64,000 nt of DNA from Roseovarius sp. THAF27 (lineage in GTDB: Bacteria; Pseudomonadota; Alphaproteobacteria; Rhodobacterales; Rhodobacteraceae): positions 3,100,001 through 3,164,000 of the forward strand of contig NZ_CP045393.1 of the NCBI RefSeq assembly GCF_009363655.1, given 5' to 3'. The notes under the pieces were generated by a model that did no database searches, had not been told where the DNA came from, and was given only the letters and a program-made list of their open reading frames with translations. This document shows, in pieces, positions 1-8,618 of this stretch (position 1 is the stretch's first letter; every line of letters begins with the position of its first letter). A program made the translations under genes and the position numbers.

Positions 1-322
1 CCGCGGCGGTGTCGACCTCCGCGACCGAGCGCACGGGGTTGTTGTAATGCAGCACCGCCCCGGGCGCGGCGGCCCGCACCGCCCGCATTTCCGCCGGGCT
101 CGCCACGTCGAACGCCGTGAGGCCCGCCGCGGCCAGGTTGGCCAGCACCTCGTCGCCCGGATTGGCCTTGACCGCATAGGTCACCAGCCCGTCGAACCCG
201 TCCAGGAACCGGCGCGCCGTCGCCTGAAGAACCTCGGGACTGAAATAAAGAACCGGCACGTCAGGGCGGTGCCGTACAAGATGAGCCAGCGGGCTCTGCC
301 ACGTGGATGTCTGATGCTGCAT
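1..322 (-). CDS. Ornithine/diaminopimelate decarboxylase family enzyme, N-terminal part (cut by window edge)
   Basis: PLP-dependent fold-type III (alanine-racemase-like barrel) decarboxylase. About 107 N-terminal residues are visible from the ATG at 322; the rest lies beyond base 1. The motif YAVKANP at residues 49-55 contains the lysine (about K52) that binds PLP in this family. The following FDVAS and LHYNNP segments fit the ornithine decarboxylase (polyamine) branch better than LysA, which is inference because the substrate-specificity loop is missing. The gene diverges from an Lrp/AsnC regulator across 109 bp, so the regulator probably controls it. The polyamine assignment is compatible with the PotABCD-type transporter elsewhere in the window but is not proven by it. 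Confidence 0.85.
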   Translation of the reverse strand, partial: MQHQTSTWQSPLAHLVRHRPDVPVLYFSPEVLQATARRFLDGFDGLVTYAVKANPGDEVLANLAAAGLTAFDVASPAEMRAVRAAAPGAVLHYNNPVRSVAEVDTAA

Positions 323-431
323 GTGTCGCCTCGTTGATGGTCTTTTCTTTAGTGTGAAGCGAAACCGCGTGGATTTGTCGGGTCAAATTGTACGAAATGT
401 CGTAACATGTCGGCAAAACGCCGAGGGAATC
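323..431. promoter_or_regulatory. Divergent promoter region with Lrp-type palindrome
   Basis: This 109-bp gap separates the decarboxylase from the Lrp/AsnC gene and is more A+T-rich than its surroundings. At 391-404 it holds the inverted repeat TACGA-AATG-TCGTA, flanked by near-symmetric TTG and ACA. Lrp/AsnC proteins bind such short dyads in the divergent spacer next to their own genes, so this is a reasonable operator candidate. The binding role is inference. Confidence 0.45.
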
Positions 432-866
432 ATGCAAACAGACGAACTTGACGAAGCGCTGATCGCGCTCCTGCAGGAAAACGCGCGCATGCCCGTCGCC
501 ACGCTCGCCCGGCGGCTGGGCCTTGCGCGCACCACCGTCCAGGCCCGGCTCGACCGGCTGGAAACCTCCGGCGTGATCCTGGGCTACACCCTGCGCCTCA
601 ACGCCGCGCGCCGCGCGCCCCTGCGCGCCACCGCCCTTGTCCAGATCGAGGCCCGCAGCCAGCCCACCGTGCTCTCGCGTCTGCAATCGCTGCCCAATGT
701 GCGCCGCGTGCACACCACCTCCGGGCGTTTCGACCTGATCGTCACGCTCGAGGCCGAAACCACCGAAGAGCTTGACGACACGCTCGACCGGATCGGCGAC
801 GCCAAGGGCGTGCGCGGATCGGAATCGCTCATCCACCTCGCCACCAAGCTCGACCGCGGGCACTAG
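432..866 (+). CDS. Lrp/AsnC family transcriptional regulator
   Basis: A 144-residue DNA-binding regulator of amino-acid-responsive type. It has an N-terminal winged helix-turn-helix (about residues 3-55, with ENARMPVATLARRLGLARTT as the helix-turn-helix) and a C-terminal ligand-binding/oligomerisation (RAM) domain (about 65-140, containing VRRVHTTSGRFDLIV). The ATG at 432 is chosen because GAGGGA lies at 424-429 and the family normally begins right before the first helix; an in-frame ATG at 321 would add 37 residues unlike the family. It diverges from the decarboxylase gene and probably regulates it. Confidence 0.92.
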   Translation: MQTDELDEALIALLQENARMPVATLARRLGLARTTVQARLDRLETSGVILGYTLRLNAARRAPLRATALVQIEARSQPTVLSRLQSLPNVRRVHTTSGRFDLIVTLEAETTEELDDTLDRIGDAKGVRGSESLIHLATKLDRGH

Positions 867-875
867 GCGCGCCAC

Positions 876-896
876 GTCCCGGACCTGATCCGGGAC
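876..896. repeat. REP-like palindrome, type 1
   Basis: The sequence is GTCCCGGA-N5-TCCGGGAC, an 8-bp perfect stem. The same motif, including the CTC that follows it, recurs at 15430-15450 and 46166-46186, and a variant occurs at 34893-34913. All copies are intergenic. Confidence 0.8.
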
Positions 897-1210
897 CTCC
901 CCGCCGCACGACCGATTCGTCCGAGCCAGCCCGTTCGGGCCGGTTTTCCCGCCTTTTTCCGCGCCGGTTCCCGCCCGTCCCTGGCCCGGAAAATCATTCC
1001 GCGTCCGACCCCCTCGAGCCCCGCCACGGTATCGCCACATCCGCGCCCGCTTCCGCCAATTTCGGGGCAAGATTCCGTACGACCTTGGTCGGACGACCTT
1101 CCGACGATCGGGTCGTAAAGCACCGCACCGACCGAGGAAGGATTTCGTACTTCGCCGCGCCGCGCCACTCTCAAGCCACACGAGGGTCGCCACGACCCGC
1201 ACTCAACAAC

Positions 1211-1246
1211 CACGACAACCACGACAACCACGACAACCACGACAAC
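1211..1246 (+). repeat. Tandem 9-bp repeat (CACGACAAC x4)
   Basis: Four exact head-to-tail copies of CACGACAAC, ending 17 bases before the flp start codon. It occupies the position of the 5' leader of the pilin mRNA. It is unstructured and pyrimidine/adenine rich. Copy number could vary by slippage; any effect on translation is speculation. Confidence 0.9.
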
Positions 1247-1263
1247 CACGGAAGAAAACGACC

Positions 1264-1473
1264 ATGACCATCGCACGCAAATCCATCCAGACCCTCGCCC
1301 GCACCTTCGCCCGCGACGAGGACGGTGCCACCGCCATCGAGTACGGCCTCTTCGCCGCGCTCATCGGCGCCGTGATCATCGTCACCGTTTCGGAGGTCGG
1401 CACGGAAACCCATACCGGCTTCACCACGATGAAAACCGAACTTCAGAAGGCCAACGGCACCGGCTCGCCATAA
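1264..1473 (+). CDS. flp: Flp/Fap-type (type IVb) pilin
   Basis: A 69-residue pilin precursor, the structural subunit of Tad pili. It has a short basic leader (about residues 1-20), then DEDGATAIEYGLFAALIGAVIIV. The GA-TAIEYG start of the hydrophobic segment is the classic Flp signature, with processing expected near the Gly by a TadV/CpaA prepilin peptidase that is not encoded in this window. The length is normal for Flp pilins. It is the first gene of the tad block, about 100 bp before cpaE, and has a 9-bp tandem repeat in its leader. Confidence 0.93.
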   Translation: MTIARKSIQTLARTFARDEDGATAIEYGLFAALIGAVIIVTVSEVGTETHTGFTTMKTELQKANGTGSP

Positions 1474-1570
1474 CCGGCCTTGCCGGTCGCCACCGGAGCG
1501 GCCCCCCACACCCTGTTGGGCCGCTCCGCAATCATCGAACGTCGACACTCTTTACCCCCGGAGACCGCCC

Positions 1571-2785
1571 ATGCCCTTCGACACCCAAGACGGCGTCGCC
1601 CCGTCGCTCCAGGCCTATGTCTGTTCCGATACCGGCGCCGCCACGGCCCGCGCCGTTCTGGCGGAAAGCAAACAGGCGGCCAAGGCGATCCACGGCGGCG
1701 GCCTCAGCGGGGCAGCGCGGCTTCTGCCCAACGCGTCGAGGGTCAAGTGCATCCTGGCCGAGATGGGCCAGCTTTCCCTCGACATGGCGACAGAATGCGT
1801 CGCGGAACTGACCCGCGCCGGCATCGAGGTGATCGTGCTGGGCCGCGTCGACGACATCGCCACTTACCGCGCGTTGCGGCGAGCCGGCGCGCGCGACTAC
1901 TTCGCCTTGCCGGCCAAGGCCTCCGACATTCTTGCCGCCACCACGGCGACGCCGCCGGCGGTCGGTCTCGCTGCAGCCGTCGCCGAACCGCAGGCCCAGC
2001 GCGGGCCTGCCATCGGCGTCATCGGCTGCAAGGGCGGCACCGGCGCCAGCCTGCTGGCCCAGAACCTCGCCGCGCACGCCTCCGCCTCCAAAGGCGCCGC
2101 GCGAAACACCGCCCTCCTGGATGCCGATCTCGAGTTCGGCAGCCAGGCGATCGACCTCGACCGCGACGAGACGCGCGGCCTCTTCGACGCGCTCCGCGCG
2201 CCTGCCCGGGTCGACGGTACATTCATCACCGCCACCATGGACCAGATCAGCGACACGCTCTCGCTCTATTCCGGCCAGGTGCGCCGCGACCAGACCGCCG
2301 CCGACTACGAACCCGGCCTCGCGGCGCTCCTGCCGCGCCTGCGCGATGCGTTCGACACTGTCATCGCCGACCTGCCCCGCGGCCTCGTCCTGCGCCAGCC
2401 CGACGTGATCGGCACGCTCGACCGCCTCGTGCTGGTCCTGCCCGCGGGCTTTGCCGGGGTCAACGCCGCCAGCCGCCTGATCGGCCAGGTCCGGGCGGAT
2501 CATCCCGACATGCCGATCCTTGCCGTGCTGTCGGAAACCCTCAAGGATGCGGGCATCCGCCACAAGGACATCGCCAAGGCGCTCGACATGCCCCTCACCG
2601 CGATCCTGCCCTGCTGCACGTCGGCGCTGGCAAAGGCGCACAAGGCCGCGCGGCCGCTCGTCACGCTGCAGCCCCGGTCGCCCTGGGCCCGCGCCGTGCG
2701 CACCGTTTTCGACGCGGCCACGGACCCCGCCGCGGCCAAGGCCGCCCCGCGCAAGGCCACGCCCCGCAAGAGGCTGTTCGGATGA
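1571..2785 (+). CDS. cpaE: Tad pilus assembly ATPase CpaE/TadZ-like
   Basis: A 404-residue pilus-localisation protein of the CpaE/TadZ family. The N-terminal 120 residues resemble a receiver-like fold without an obvious phospho-acceptor triad. Residues about 148-390 form a MinD/ParA-type ATPase with a deviant Walker A (CKGGTGAS, about 151-158), a following LLDADLEFGSQAIDLD segment, and IADLPRG. It is known in the family to place the Tad machine at the pole. The stop overlaps the cpaF start (ATGA at 2782-2785), indicating translational coupling. Confidence 0.9.
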   Translation: MPFDTQDGVAPSLQAYVCSDTGAATARAVLAESKQAAKAIHGGGLSGAARLLPNASRVKCILAEMGQLSLDMATECVAELTRAGIEVIVLGRVDDIATYRALRRAGARDYFALPAKASDILAATTATPPAVGLAAAVAEPQAQRGPAIGVIGCKGGTGASLLAQNLAAHASASKGAARNTALLDADLEFGSQAIDLDRDETRGLFDALRAPARVDGTFITATMDQISDTLSLYSGQVRRDQTAADYEPGLAALLPRLRDAFDTVIADLPRGLVLRQPDVIGTLDRLVLVLPAGFAGVNAASRLIGQVRADHPDMPILAVLSETLKDAGIRHKDIAKALDMPLTAILPCCTSALAKAHKAARPLVTLQPRSPWARAVRTVFDAATDPAAAKAAPRKATPRKRLFG

Positions 2786-4479
2786 AACACGAGGTCGTCG
2801 AGCACGACAACCGTCCCGCGCTCGACCGCGTGCTGCACATCGCACGCCGGATCGACGCCGACGGCCTGTCGGTCGAGGAAAAGGTCAACACCGCCCTCAC
2901 CTTCGTGGTCGAGGCCGCGAAGACCCCGATCTCGCTCGGCCAGCAGCGTGCCCTCCTGGCGCAGGCCGTGGCGGCCCTGGGCGGTACAGCCCCCGGCCTG
3001 TCCGATGCCCAGGCGCAGATACGCGTGCCGACACCGGCCCGGGCCGGGGCCGCGTCGCCGCAGCAGCCGTGCCCGCACGCGCCTCTTGATGCCCCGGCCC
3101 GTCCCGCCGCGCGACCCCCCGCCCCGGCCCAAAGGCCCGCGAATGGCACGCCCAGGTCCGCGCCCGAGCCGAAGCTGCCTGCCCTCATCCAATCCGTCAA
3201 CGCCGCCACCACCGCCGGCTCCGACGTCTCGACCATGGTCGGCGAGATGATCCAGGCCCTCTCGGAACTGCTCGACTTCACCGAGATGGCCGCGCTGCCC
3301 CGCGCCGACCAGGAAAGCCGCATCCACGACGCCATCCACGGCATCTCCGAGCAGCGCAAGATGCACCTCAACGGGCGCGAAGTGGCCGACCTGGTGCAGG
3401 CCGTGCTGGCCGACATGCTGGGCCTAGGCCCGCTCGAACGCCTGCTGGCCGACGAGGAGGTGACCGACATCATGGTCAACGGCGCCGCGCAGGTCTATGC
3501 CGAGCGGCGCGGCAAGCTGGAACTGACCGGCACGCGCTTTCGCGACAACGCCCATGTCCATGCCGTGGCCTCCCGCATGGTCGCCGCCGTCGGCCGCCGC
3601 ATCGACGAGGCGCAGCCGATGGTCGATGCCCGCCTCAAGGACGGCAGCCGCGTCAATGTCGCCATCCCGCCCTTGGCCATCGACGGCCCCACCATCACCA
3701 TCCGCAAGTTTCCCGCCGCACCGATGAAGCTGGAAAGCCTCGTGGCAAACGGCAGCCTATCCGAACAGATGGCCGGCTTTCTGGGGCTTGCCGCCCACCT
3801 GCGCCTCAACGTGCTGGTCTCGGGCGGCACCGGCTCGGGCAAGACCACGCTGATGAACGCGCTTTCCGCCTTCATCCCCGCCACCGAACGGCTGGTGACC
3901 ATCGAGGACGCCGCCGAACTGCGCTTCCAGCAGCCTCACGTGGTCCGGTTCGAGACCCGCCCCCCCAATGTCGAGGGCAAGGGCGAGGTCACCATGCGTA
4001 CGCTGGTGCGCAACGCCCTGCGGATGCGCCCCGACCGCATCATCATCGGCGAGATCCGCGGCGACGAGGTGTTAGACCTCCTGCAGGCCATGAACACCGG
4101 CCATGACGGCTCGATGAGCACCCTGCACGCCAATTCCCCGCGCGAGGCGATGACCCGGATCGAGAGCATGGCTGCGCTCGCCGGCTTCGACATGGCCTCG
4201 GGCGTGGTGCGCCGCCAGCTGGCGGACGCGGTGCAGCTGGTGATCCAGATTTCCCGGATGCGCGACGGCACCCGCCGCATCACCTCGATTTCCGAGGTCG
4301 CCGGGCTCGAAGGCGATGTCGTCACCCTCCAGGATCTCTTCACCTTCGAGACCGACCCCGACAGCAGCCGCGCCGAGGTGCGCGGCCAGTTCCGCTATTC
4401 CGGCTATCGCCCCAAATTCGCCAGCCGAGCCGCCGACTACGGCGTCGGCGCCGATCTCGACGCCGTGCTGAGAGGATAA
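2782..4479 (+). CDS. cpaF: Tad pilus assembly secretion ATPase CpaF/TadA
   Basis: A 565-residue hexameric secretion ATPase of the GspE/VirB11 superfamily that powers Flp pilus assembly at the inner membrane. Walker A is GGTGSGKTT (about residues 349-357), the Walker B region is RIIIGEIRG (about 418), and the His-box segment MSTLHANS follows. It is longer than many CpaF proteins because of a Pro/Ala-rich linker at about residues 75-145. The start at 2782 overlaps the cpaE stop. An open frame continues upstream to 1480, but that part is the shifted frame of cpaE and is not coding. Confidence 0.95.
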   Translation: MKHEVVEHDNRPALDRVLHIARRIDADGLSVEEKVNTALTFVVEAAKTPISLGQQRALLAQAVAALGGTAPGLSDAQAQIRVPTPARAGAASPQQPCPHAPLDAPARPAARPPAPAQRPANGTPRSAPEPKLPALIQSVNAATTAGSDVSTMVGEMIQALSELLDFTEMAALPRADQESRIHDAIHGISEQRKMHLNGREVADLVQAVLADMLGLGPLERLLADEEVTDIMVNGAAQVYAERRGKLELTGTRFRDNAHVHAVASRMVAAVGRRIDEAQPMVDARLKDGSRVNVAIPPLAIDGPTITIRKFPAAPMKLESLVANGSLSEQMAGFLGLAAHLRLNVLVSGGTGSGKTTLMNALSAFIPATERLVTIEDAAELRFQQPHVVRFETRPPNVEGKGEVTMRTLVRNALRMRPDRIIIGEIRGDEVLDLLQAMNTGHDGSMSTLHANSPREAMTRIESMAALAGFDMASGVVRRQLADAVQLVIQISRMRDGTRRITSISEVAGLEGDVVTLQDLFTFETDPDSSRAEVRGQFRYSGYRPKFASRAADYGVGADLDAVLRG

Positions 4480-4482
4480 CCC

Positions 4483-5424
4483 ATGAGCCTTTTTCTCATC
4501 GCCCTGACGGCCAGCATCGCCACCTTCACTGCCCTCGTGCTGTGGGTGCTGGTGCATGTCGACCGCACCCGCCGCCGCCAACACGCGCGGCTCCGGCGCG
4601 GCCTCGCCCAGACCCGCGCCGCGGCGCTCGAACCGCCCCGCCGCGTGATCCGCATGGAGGGCGACAGGGGCGGCCTCACCGCCCGGATCGAGGCGCTGCT
4701 GGCCCAGACCGGCCTCAACGTCGCGCCCAGCGACATCTGCATCCAGGTCACCATCGTCGCCGTGGCGATCTATGGCCTGGCGGTGCTTTATGCCGGGATG
4801 AACCCTGTCCTGGCGCTGGGGCTGGCCGTGGCCCTGCCCGTGGGCCTCGCCGTCGCGGTGCTGCGCCACGCCCGCACCCGCTATCAGGCCGCCTTCACCG
4901 AACGCCTGCCCGAGGCGCTCGACATCTTCGCCCGCGGCCTGCGCGCCGGACGGCCCATCGCGGATTCGCTGCGCATCGTGGTGGAAACCACCACCGGCCC
5001 CGTGCAGACCGAATTCGCCCGCTGCCACGGCGAGATCTGCCTCGGCACGCCCCTGCCCGACAGCCTCGCGGGCCTCTACATGCGGATGCGCACCGCCGAG
5101 ATCGGCTTTTTCGCCGTCGCCACCGCGCTGCAGGCCGACTCGGGCGGCAACCTCGTCGAGACGCTGGAAAACCTGGCTGAACAGCTGCGCGAACGCCGCA
5201 AGCTGCGCAAGAAGGCGCGGGCGCTCTCGTCCGAGGCCCGTGCCAGCGCCATGATCCTCGCGGCCCTGCCCTTTTGCATCGCGCTGGCGCTCTTCGTGCT
5301 GAACGGTGCGTATCTCAAACCGCTCTTCACCGATCCGCGCGGCCAGGTGATGGCCGCGGGCGCGCTGACCAGCGTCACGCTCGGGGTCTACCTGATGGCC
5401 CGCATGGGGCGTCCCGATGTCTGA
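4483..5424 (+). CDS. tadB: Tad pilus inner-membrane protein TadB (GspF domain)
   Basis: A 313-residue polytopic membrane protein, one of the two GspF-type platform proteins of the Tad machine. It has an N-terminal membrane segment (about 4-22), a hydrophobic pair near residues 85-120, a cytoplasmic T2SF domain (about 125-255, with LPEALDIFARGLRAG and ADSGGNLVETLENL) and C-terminal membrane segments. It begins 3 bp after cpaF and overlaps tadC by 8 bp, consistent with stoichiometric expression. Confidence 0.93.
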   Translation: MSLFLIALTASIATFTALVLWVLVHVDRTRRRQHARLRRGLAQTRAAALEPPRRVIRMEGDRGGLTARIEALLAQTGLNVAPSDICIQVTIVAVAIYGLAVLYAGMNPVLALGLAVALPVGLAVAVLRHARTRYQAAFTERLPEALDIFARGLRAGRPIADSLRIVVETTTGPVQTEFARCHGEICLGTPLPDSLAGLYMRMRTAEIGFFAVATALQADSGGNLVETLENLAEQLRERRKLRKKARALSSEARASAMILAALPFCIALALFVLNGAYLKPLFTDPRGQVMAAGALTSVTLGVYLMARMGRPDV

Positions 5425-6388
5425 GGCGACGGTGAATATCCTGTCCTGGATGGCCTTCGCGGGCGTGATCCTGGCCACGCTCGGCCTCGGCGCGCTGGTC
5501 GACATCGAACGCCGGCGCGCCGGCCTCATGCTGCGCCTGCGCCGCGCCGGCGGCTTGACGCTCGGCCCCCGCGCCGCGCCCGGCACCGCGGGCTCGGGCA
5601 GCTTCGCCTGGCTGCGCAGCGGGCTGCGCCGGATCGTCCTGCGCCTGGGCGAACGCCTCTCCGTGATCCTCGGCGGCGAGGCCCGCGACACCGCCGCCGA
5701 CCTGCGCTCGGCGGGCTATCGCAGCCGCGACGCCCTCCTCGTCTACGCTTTCCTGAAAACGGTCCTGCCCGTCTGCGCCTTCCTGTCCGGTGGCGTCTGG
5801 GTCCTGACCGTCTACCCCATCGGCATGCAAGCGCTCATTCCCTCGGCCATCGTACTGGCCGTGGCGCTCGGCATGTCGATGGGCATCGACATGGTGGTCG
5901 ACAGCAAACGCCGCGCCCGCCTCGCCCGCATCCGCCGCGGCTTTCCCGACCTGCTGGAACTCCTGGTGATCGCCTCCGAGGCCGGCCAGGGCCCGCAGCA
6001 GGCCCTGCACCGCGTCGCGCGCGAACTGCATTACAGCACGCCCGAACTTGCCGCCGAGATGCAGCAGATGGTCGCCGAGATCTCCATGACCAACGACCGC
6101 CGCACCGCCTATGCCAAGCTCTCGGCCCGCGTGCCCCTGCCCGAAATCGCGATCTTCACCCAAGCGTTGGACCAGTCCGACACCTACGGCACGCCCTTTG
6201 CCCGCGCCATGCGCAACCTGGTGGCCGAACAACGCGCCAACCGCCTGATCGCGCTCGAGGAAAAGGCCGCCCGCCTGCCCGTCCTGATGACCGTGCCGCT
6301 GATCTTCTGCATCATGCCGGCGGTGTTCGTGGTGCTGGTCGGCCCCGCCGGGCTCTCGGTCTTCGACAACATCCTCGCGGGACGCTGA
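5417..6388 (+). CDS. tadC: Tad pilus inner-membrane protein TadC (GspF domain)
   Basis: A 323-residue second platform protein, the partner of TadB. It has an N-terminal membrane helix, a central membrane pair (about 110-155), a T2SF domain with GFPDLLELLVIASEAGQGPQQAL (about residues 174-196), and C-terminal helices. The start ATG at 5417 lies within the end of tadB. The domain order and length match TadC, and the position directly after TadB supports the call. Confidence 0.92.
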   Translation: MSEATVNILSWMAFAGVILATLGLGALVDIERRRAGLMLRLRRAGGLTLGPRAAPGTAGSGSFAWLRSGLRRIVLRLGERLSVILGGEARDTAADLRSAGYRSRDALLVYAFLKTVLPVCAFLSGGVWVLTVYPIGMQALIPSAIVLAVALGMSMGIDMVVDSKRRARLARIRRGFPDLLELLVIASEAGQGPQQALHRVARELHYSTPELAAEMQQMVAEISMTNDRRTAYAKLSARVPLPEIAIFTQALDQSDTYGTPFARAMRNLVAEQRANRLIALEEKAARLPVLMTVPLIFCIMPAVFVVLVGPAGLSVFDNILAGR

Positions 6389-6392
6389 GACC

Positions 6393-6839
6393 ATGACCCT
6401 GCGCCATCTCACCACTGCCGCCCGCCGCTTCGCCCGTCAATTCGCCCGTGACACCTCCGGCGCCGTCGCCATCGAGTTCATGCTGATCGCGCCGATCCTG
6501 CTGGCGCTGATCCTCGGTATCATCACCCTGGGCTTCTACATGGGCGTCAGCCATTCGGTGCACCAGCTGGCCGCCGGGGCCGCCCGCGCCTCCGTCGCGG
6601 GCCTCGACGAGACCGAGCGGCGCGACATCGCCACCACCTACCTGGCCGAGGGCGCCACCCGCTATCCACTGCTGACGGACGACGCGCTCTCCACCTCGCT
6701 CGCCTATTCCGGGGCGGCGATGGGCAGCATCACCGTCAACGTCACCTATGCGGCCGAAGGCACGTTGCTGGACGTGGCCAACGGCTTTCTCGGCCTCGGG
6801 ATCGACACCATCGAGGGGCAGGCCTATGTCGCTTACTGA
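6393..6839 (+). CDS. tadE: TadE-like pseudopilin
   Basis: A 148-residue pseudopilin-like protein. After a basic N-terminus comes GAVAIEFMLIAPILLALILGI (about residues 25-45), the TadE signature hydrophobic segment with the conserved Glu after the cleavage site. The remainder is a small periplasmic domain. It starts 4 bp after tadC and overlaps the next gene by 14 bp. TadE proteins are processed by the same peptidase as Flp and are needed for pilus formation in studied systems. Confidence 0.9.
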   Translation: MTLRHLTTAARRFARQFARDTSGAVAIEFMLIAPILLALILGIITLGFYMGVSHSVHQLAAGAARASVAGLDETERRDIATTYLAEGATRYPLLTDDALSTSLAYSGAAMGSITVNVTYAAEGTLLDVANGFLGLGIDTIEGQAYVAY

Positions 6840-8604
6840 CCGCATCGCCCGCTTCCGCCACGACGAGTCCGGCGCCGTGGCCATCATCGTGTCGCTGATG
6901 CTGACGGTGCTTTTCGGCTTCGTGGCCCTGGGCGTCGACGTCGCCTCGCTCTACCGCGACCGCGCCCGGCTTCAGGCCACCAGTGACCTCGGCGCACTCA
7001 CCGCCATGGCCGACACCTCCGCCGTCCGGGACCGCGCCATCGACGCCATCACCAACAATGGCCGGGCCGCCTCCACGCTGACCGACCTGCAAACCGGGCG
7101 CTACTTCCGCAACCCCGCCATCCCCCGAACCGAGCGGTTCGTGGCCTCCGAGGACGACTCCGCGCCGGTCAATGCCGCCTTCGTCACGCTCACCGACGAC
7201 GCGCCGCTCTATTTCGGCCAGATCTTCAGCGGCGCCTCCACCGTCGCGCTCAATCGCAGCGCCCTGGCCACCCGCACCGGCGCGGCCAGCTTTTCACTGA
7301 ACAGCCACCTGGCCGACCTCGACCCCGCCGCGCTCAACGCCGTGCTCACAGCGGAATACGGCGCCGGGGCGCAGATCGACGCGGGCGATCTTGGCCTTCT
7401 GGCCGAGGCGCAGGTCAATCTGGGCACCCTGATGGAGACGCTCGACGCCCTCTCCGGCGGCACGTCGCGCAACCCCGCCGACGTGCTCGATGCCGTCACC
7501 ACCGCCGACACCCTGCTTGACGCACTTGCCTCCGACCTTCCGCCCGCCCTCGCCGGCAGCCTCGCCGGGCTTGCCAGCGCCGCTGCCGGGCAAGACATCG
7601 ACGTCGCCGCCGTCGTCGGCGGCATCGACACCCGCCTGGGCCTCACCGCCACGGGTTTCCTGACCGAAATCGACGTCACGGCCCTCGATATCGTCAAGGC
7701 CGTGGTCGCCGCCGAGGCCATCGAGACCGCATCCCTGGGCCTCGGGCTGGACGTCACCGGCGTCGTCGGCGTCGACGCGCGGCTCTCGGCCGGCGAACCG
7801 CCCGCCCGCTCGGGCTGGGTCGCCCTGGGCGAGGACGGCGTGCAACTGCACCGCGCCGCCGCGCGCCTGGCGCTCGACATCGACGCCGATCCCGGCCTGC
7901 TGACCGGGCTCGCCCCCGAGGTCACGGCCACCCGCCTGCGCGTGCCGCTCTACGTGGAACTCGCCGGCGCCACCGCCTCGCTGGAAGAGATCAGCTGCAC
8001 TGCCGCGCGCGCCTCGGATCTCGCGGCGTCCTTCTCGGTCTCGCACACGCCCCTGCACCCCGCGAACGGCACCTCGGTCGCCGCGCTCTACCTCGGCACC
8101 CTGCCCGCGGGCACCAGCGCCACCGCCGCGATCGACCCGGCCAGCCTCGGCTTTGCCGACCTTCTGACCGTGCGCATCGCGATCCCCGTGCCGCTCCTGC
8201 CCGACCTGGTGCTGGCCGATCTCGTGGTCCAGGCCCGCAGCCACGTCGCACTGGGCCGCTCGAACACCGAAACCATCACCTTCACCCGCGGCGACGTGGC
8301 CGCAGGCGACACCGTCCGCAGCTTCGGCTCGGAACAGCTGGTTACGAACGCCGTCAGCACGCTTTTGTCATCCGAAACCACGGAGATCCGTGTGAAACCC
8401 GACCAGCAGGGCCTTGTCACCGGCCTTGCGGCGCCCGTCGTCAACACCCTGCTCGCCAACCTTCCCGGCCAGCTTCTGGCCGCGCTCACCACGCCTGTCG
8501 ACGGCGTGGTCGACGGCGTGCTGGCAGATGTGGGGCTGGAGCTTGGCGCGGGCGAGCTGACCCTGACCGGCCATCACTGCGAACTCATCCGGCTGGTGCA
8601 GTAA
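6826..8604 (+). CDS. tadG: TadG-like Flp pilus assembly protein
   Basis: A 592-residue protein with an N-terminal TadE/TadG-type anchor: HDESGAVAIIVSLMLTVLFGF (about residues 11-31) followed by a large exported domain rich in Ala, Leu, Thr and Asp. The start at 6826 (ATG, overlapping tadE) puts the signature at the expected place; an upstream in-frame ATG at 6748 would add 26 residues from the tadE frame. I see no von Willebrand A motif (no DxSxS), so it belongs to the short anchor-plus-variable-domain type. It is the last pilus gene; the following gene is convergent. Confidence 0.8.
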   Translation: MSLTDRIARFRHDESGAVAIIVSLMLTVLFGFVALGVDVASLYRDRARLQATSDLGALTAMADTSAVRDRAIDAITNNGRAASTLTDLQTGRYFRNPAIPRTERFVASEDDSAPVNAAFVTLTDDAPLYFGQIFSGASTVALNRSALATRTGAASFSLNSHLADLDPAALNAVLTAEYGAGAQIDAGDLGLLAEAQVNLGTLMETLDALSGGTSRNPADVLDAVTTADTLLDALASDLPPALAGSLAGLASAAAGQDIDVAAVVGGIDTRLGLTATGFLTEIDVTALDIVKAVVAAEAIETASLGLGLDVTGVVGVDARLSAGEPPARSGWVALGEDGVQLHRAAARLALDIDADPGLLTGLAPEVTATRLRVPLYVELAGATASLEEISCTAARASDLAASFSVSHTPLHPANGTSVAALYLGTLPAGTSATAAIDPASLGFADLLTVRIAIPVPLLPDLVLADLVVQARSHVALGRSNTETITFTRGDVAAGDTVRSFGSEQLVTNAVSTLLSSETTEIRVKPDQQGLVTGLAAPVVNTLLANLPGQLLAALTTPVDGVVDGVLADVGLELGAGELTLTGHHCELIRLVQ

Positions 8605-8618
8605 GCCCGGCCGCGGTG

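Larger units (their letters stand above)
867..1263. other. Intergenic region upstream of flp
   Basis: A 397-bp stretch without a convincing gene. It holds a REP-like palindrome (876-896) and, just before flp, four tandem 9-bp repeats (1211-1246). The middle part (about 1070-1150) has several short GACC/GGTC dyads that could form hairpins. A promoter for the pilus genes must lie here, but I cannot place -35 and -10 boxes with confidence. Confidence 0.5.

Noticed and set aside
1211-1246. Tandem repeat as a possible CRISPR array
   Set aside because: The units are 9 bp and directly abut, with no spacers and no cas genes nearby.
1480-2781. Long upstream in-frame extension of cpaF
   Set aside because: The extension is the shifted frame of cpaE, Arg/Pro/His-rich and without family features; the ATGA overlap at 2782 gives the normal CpaF start.
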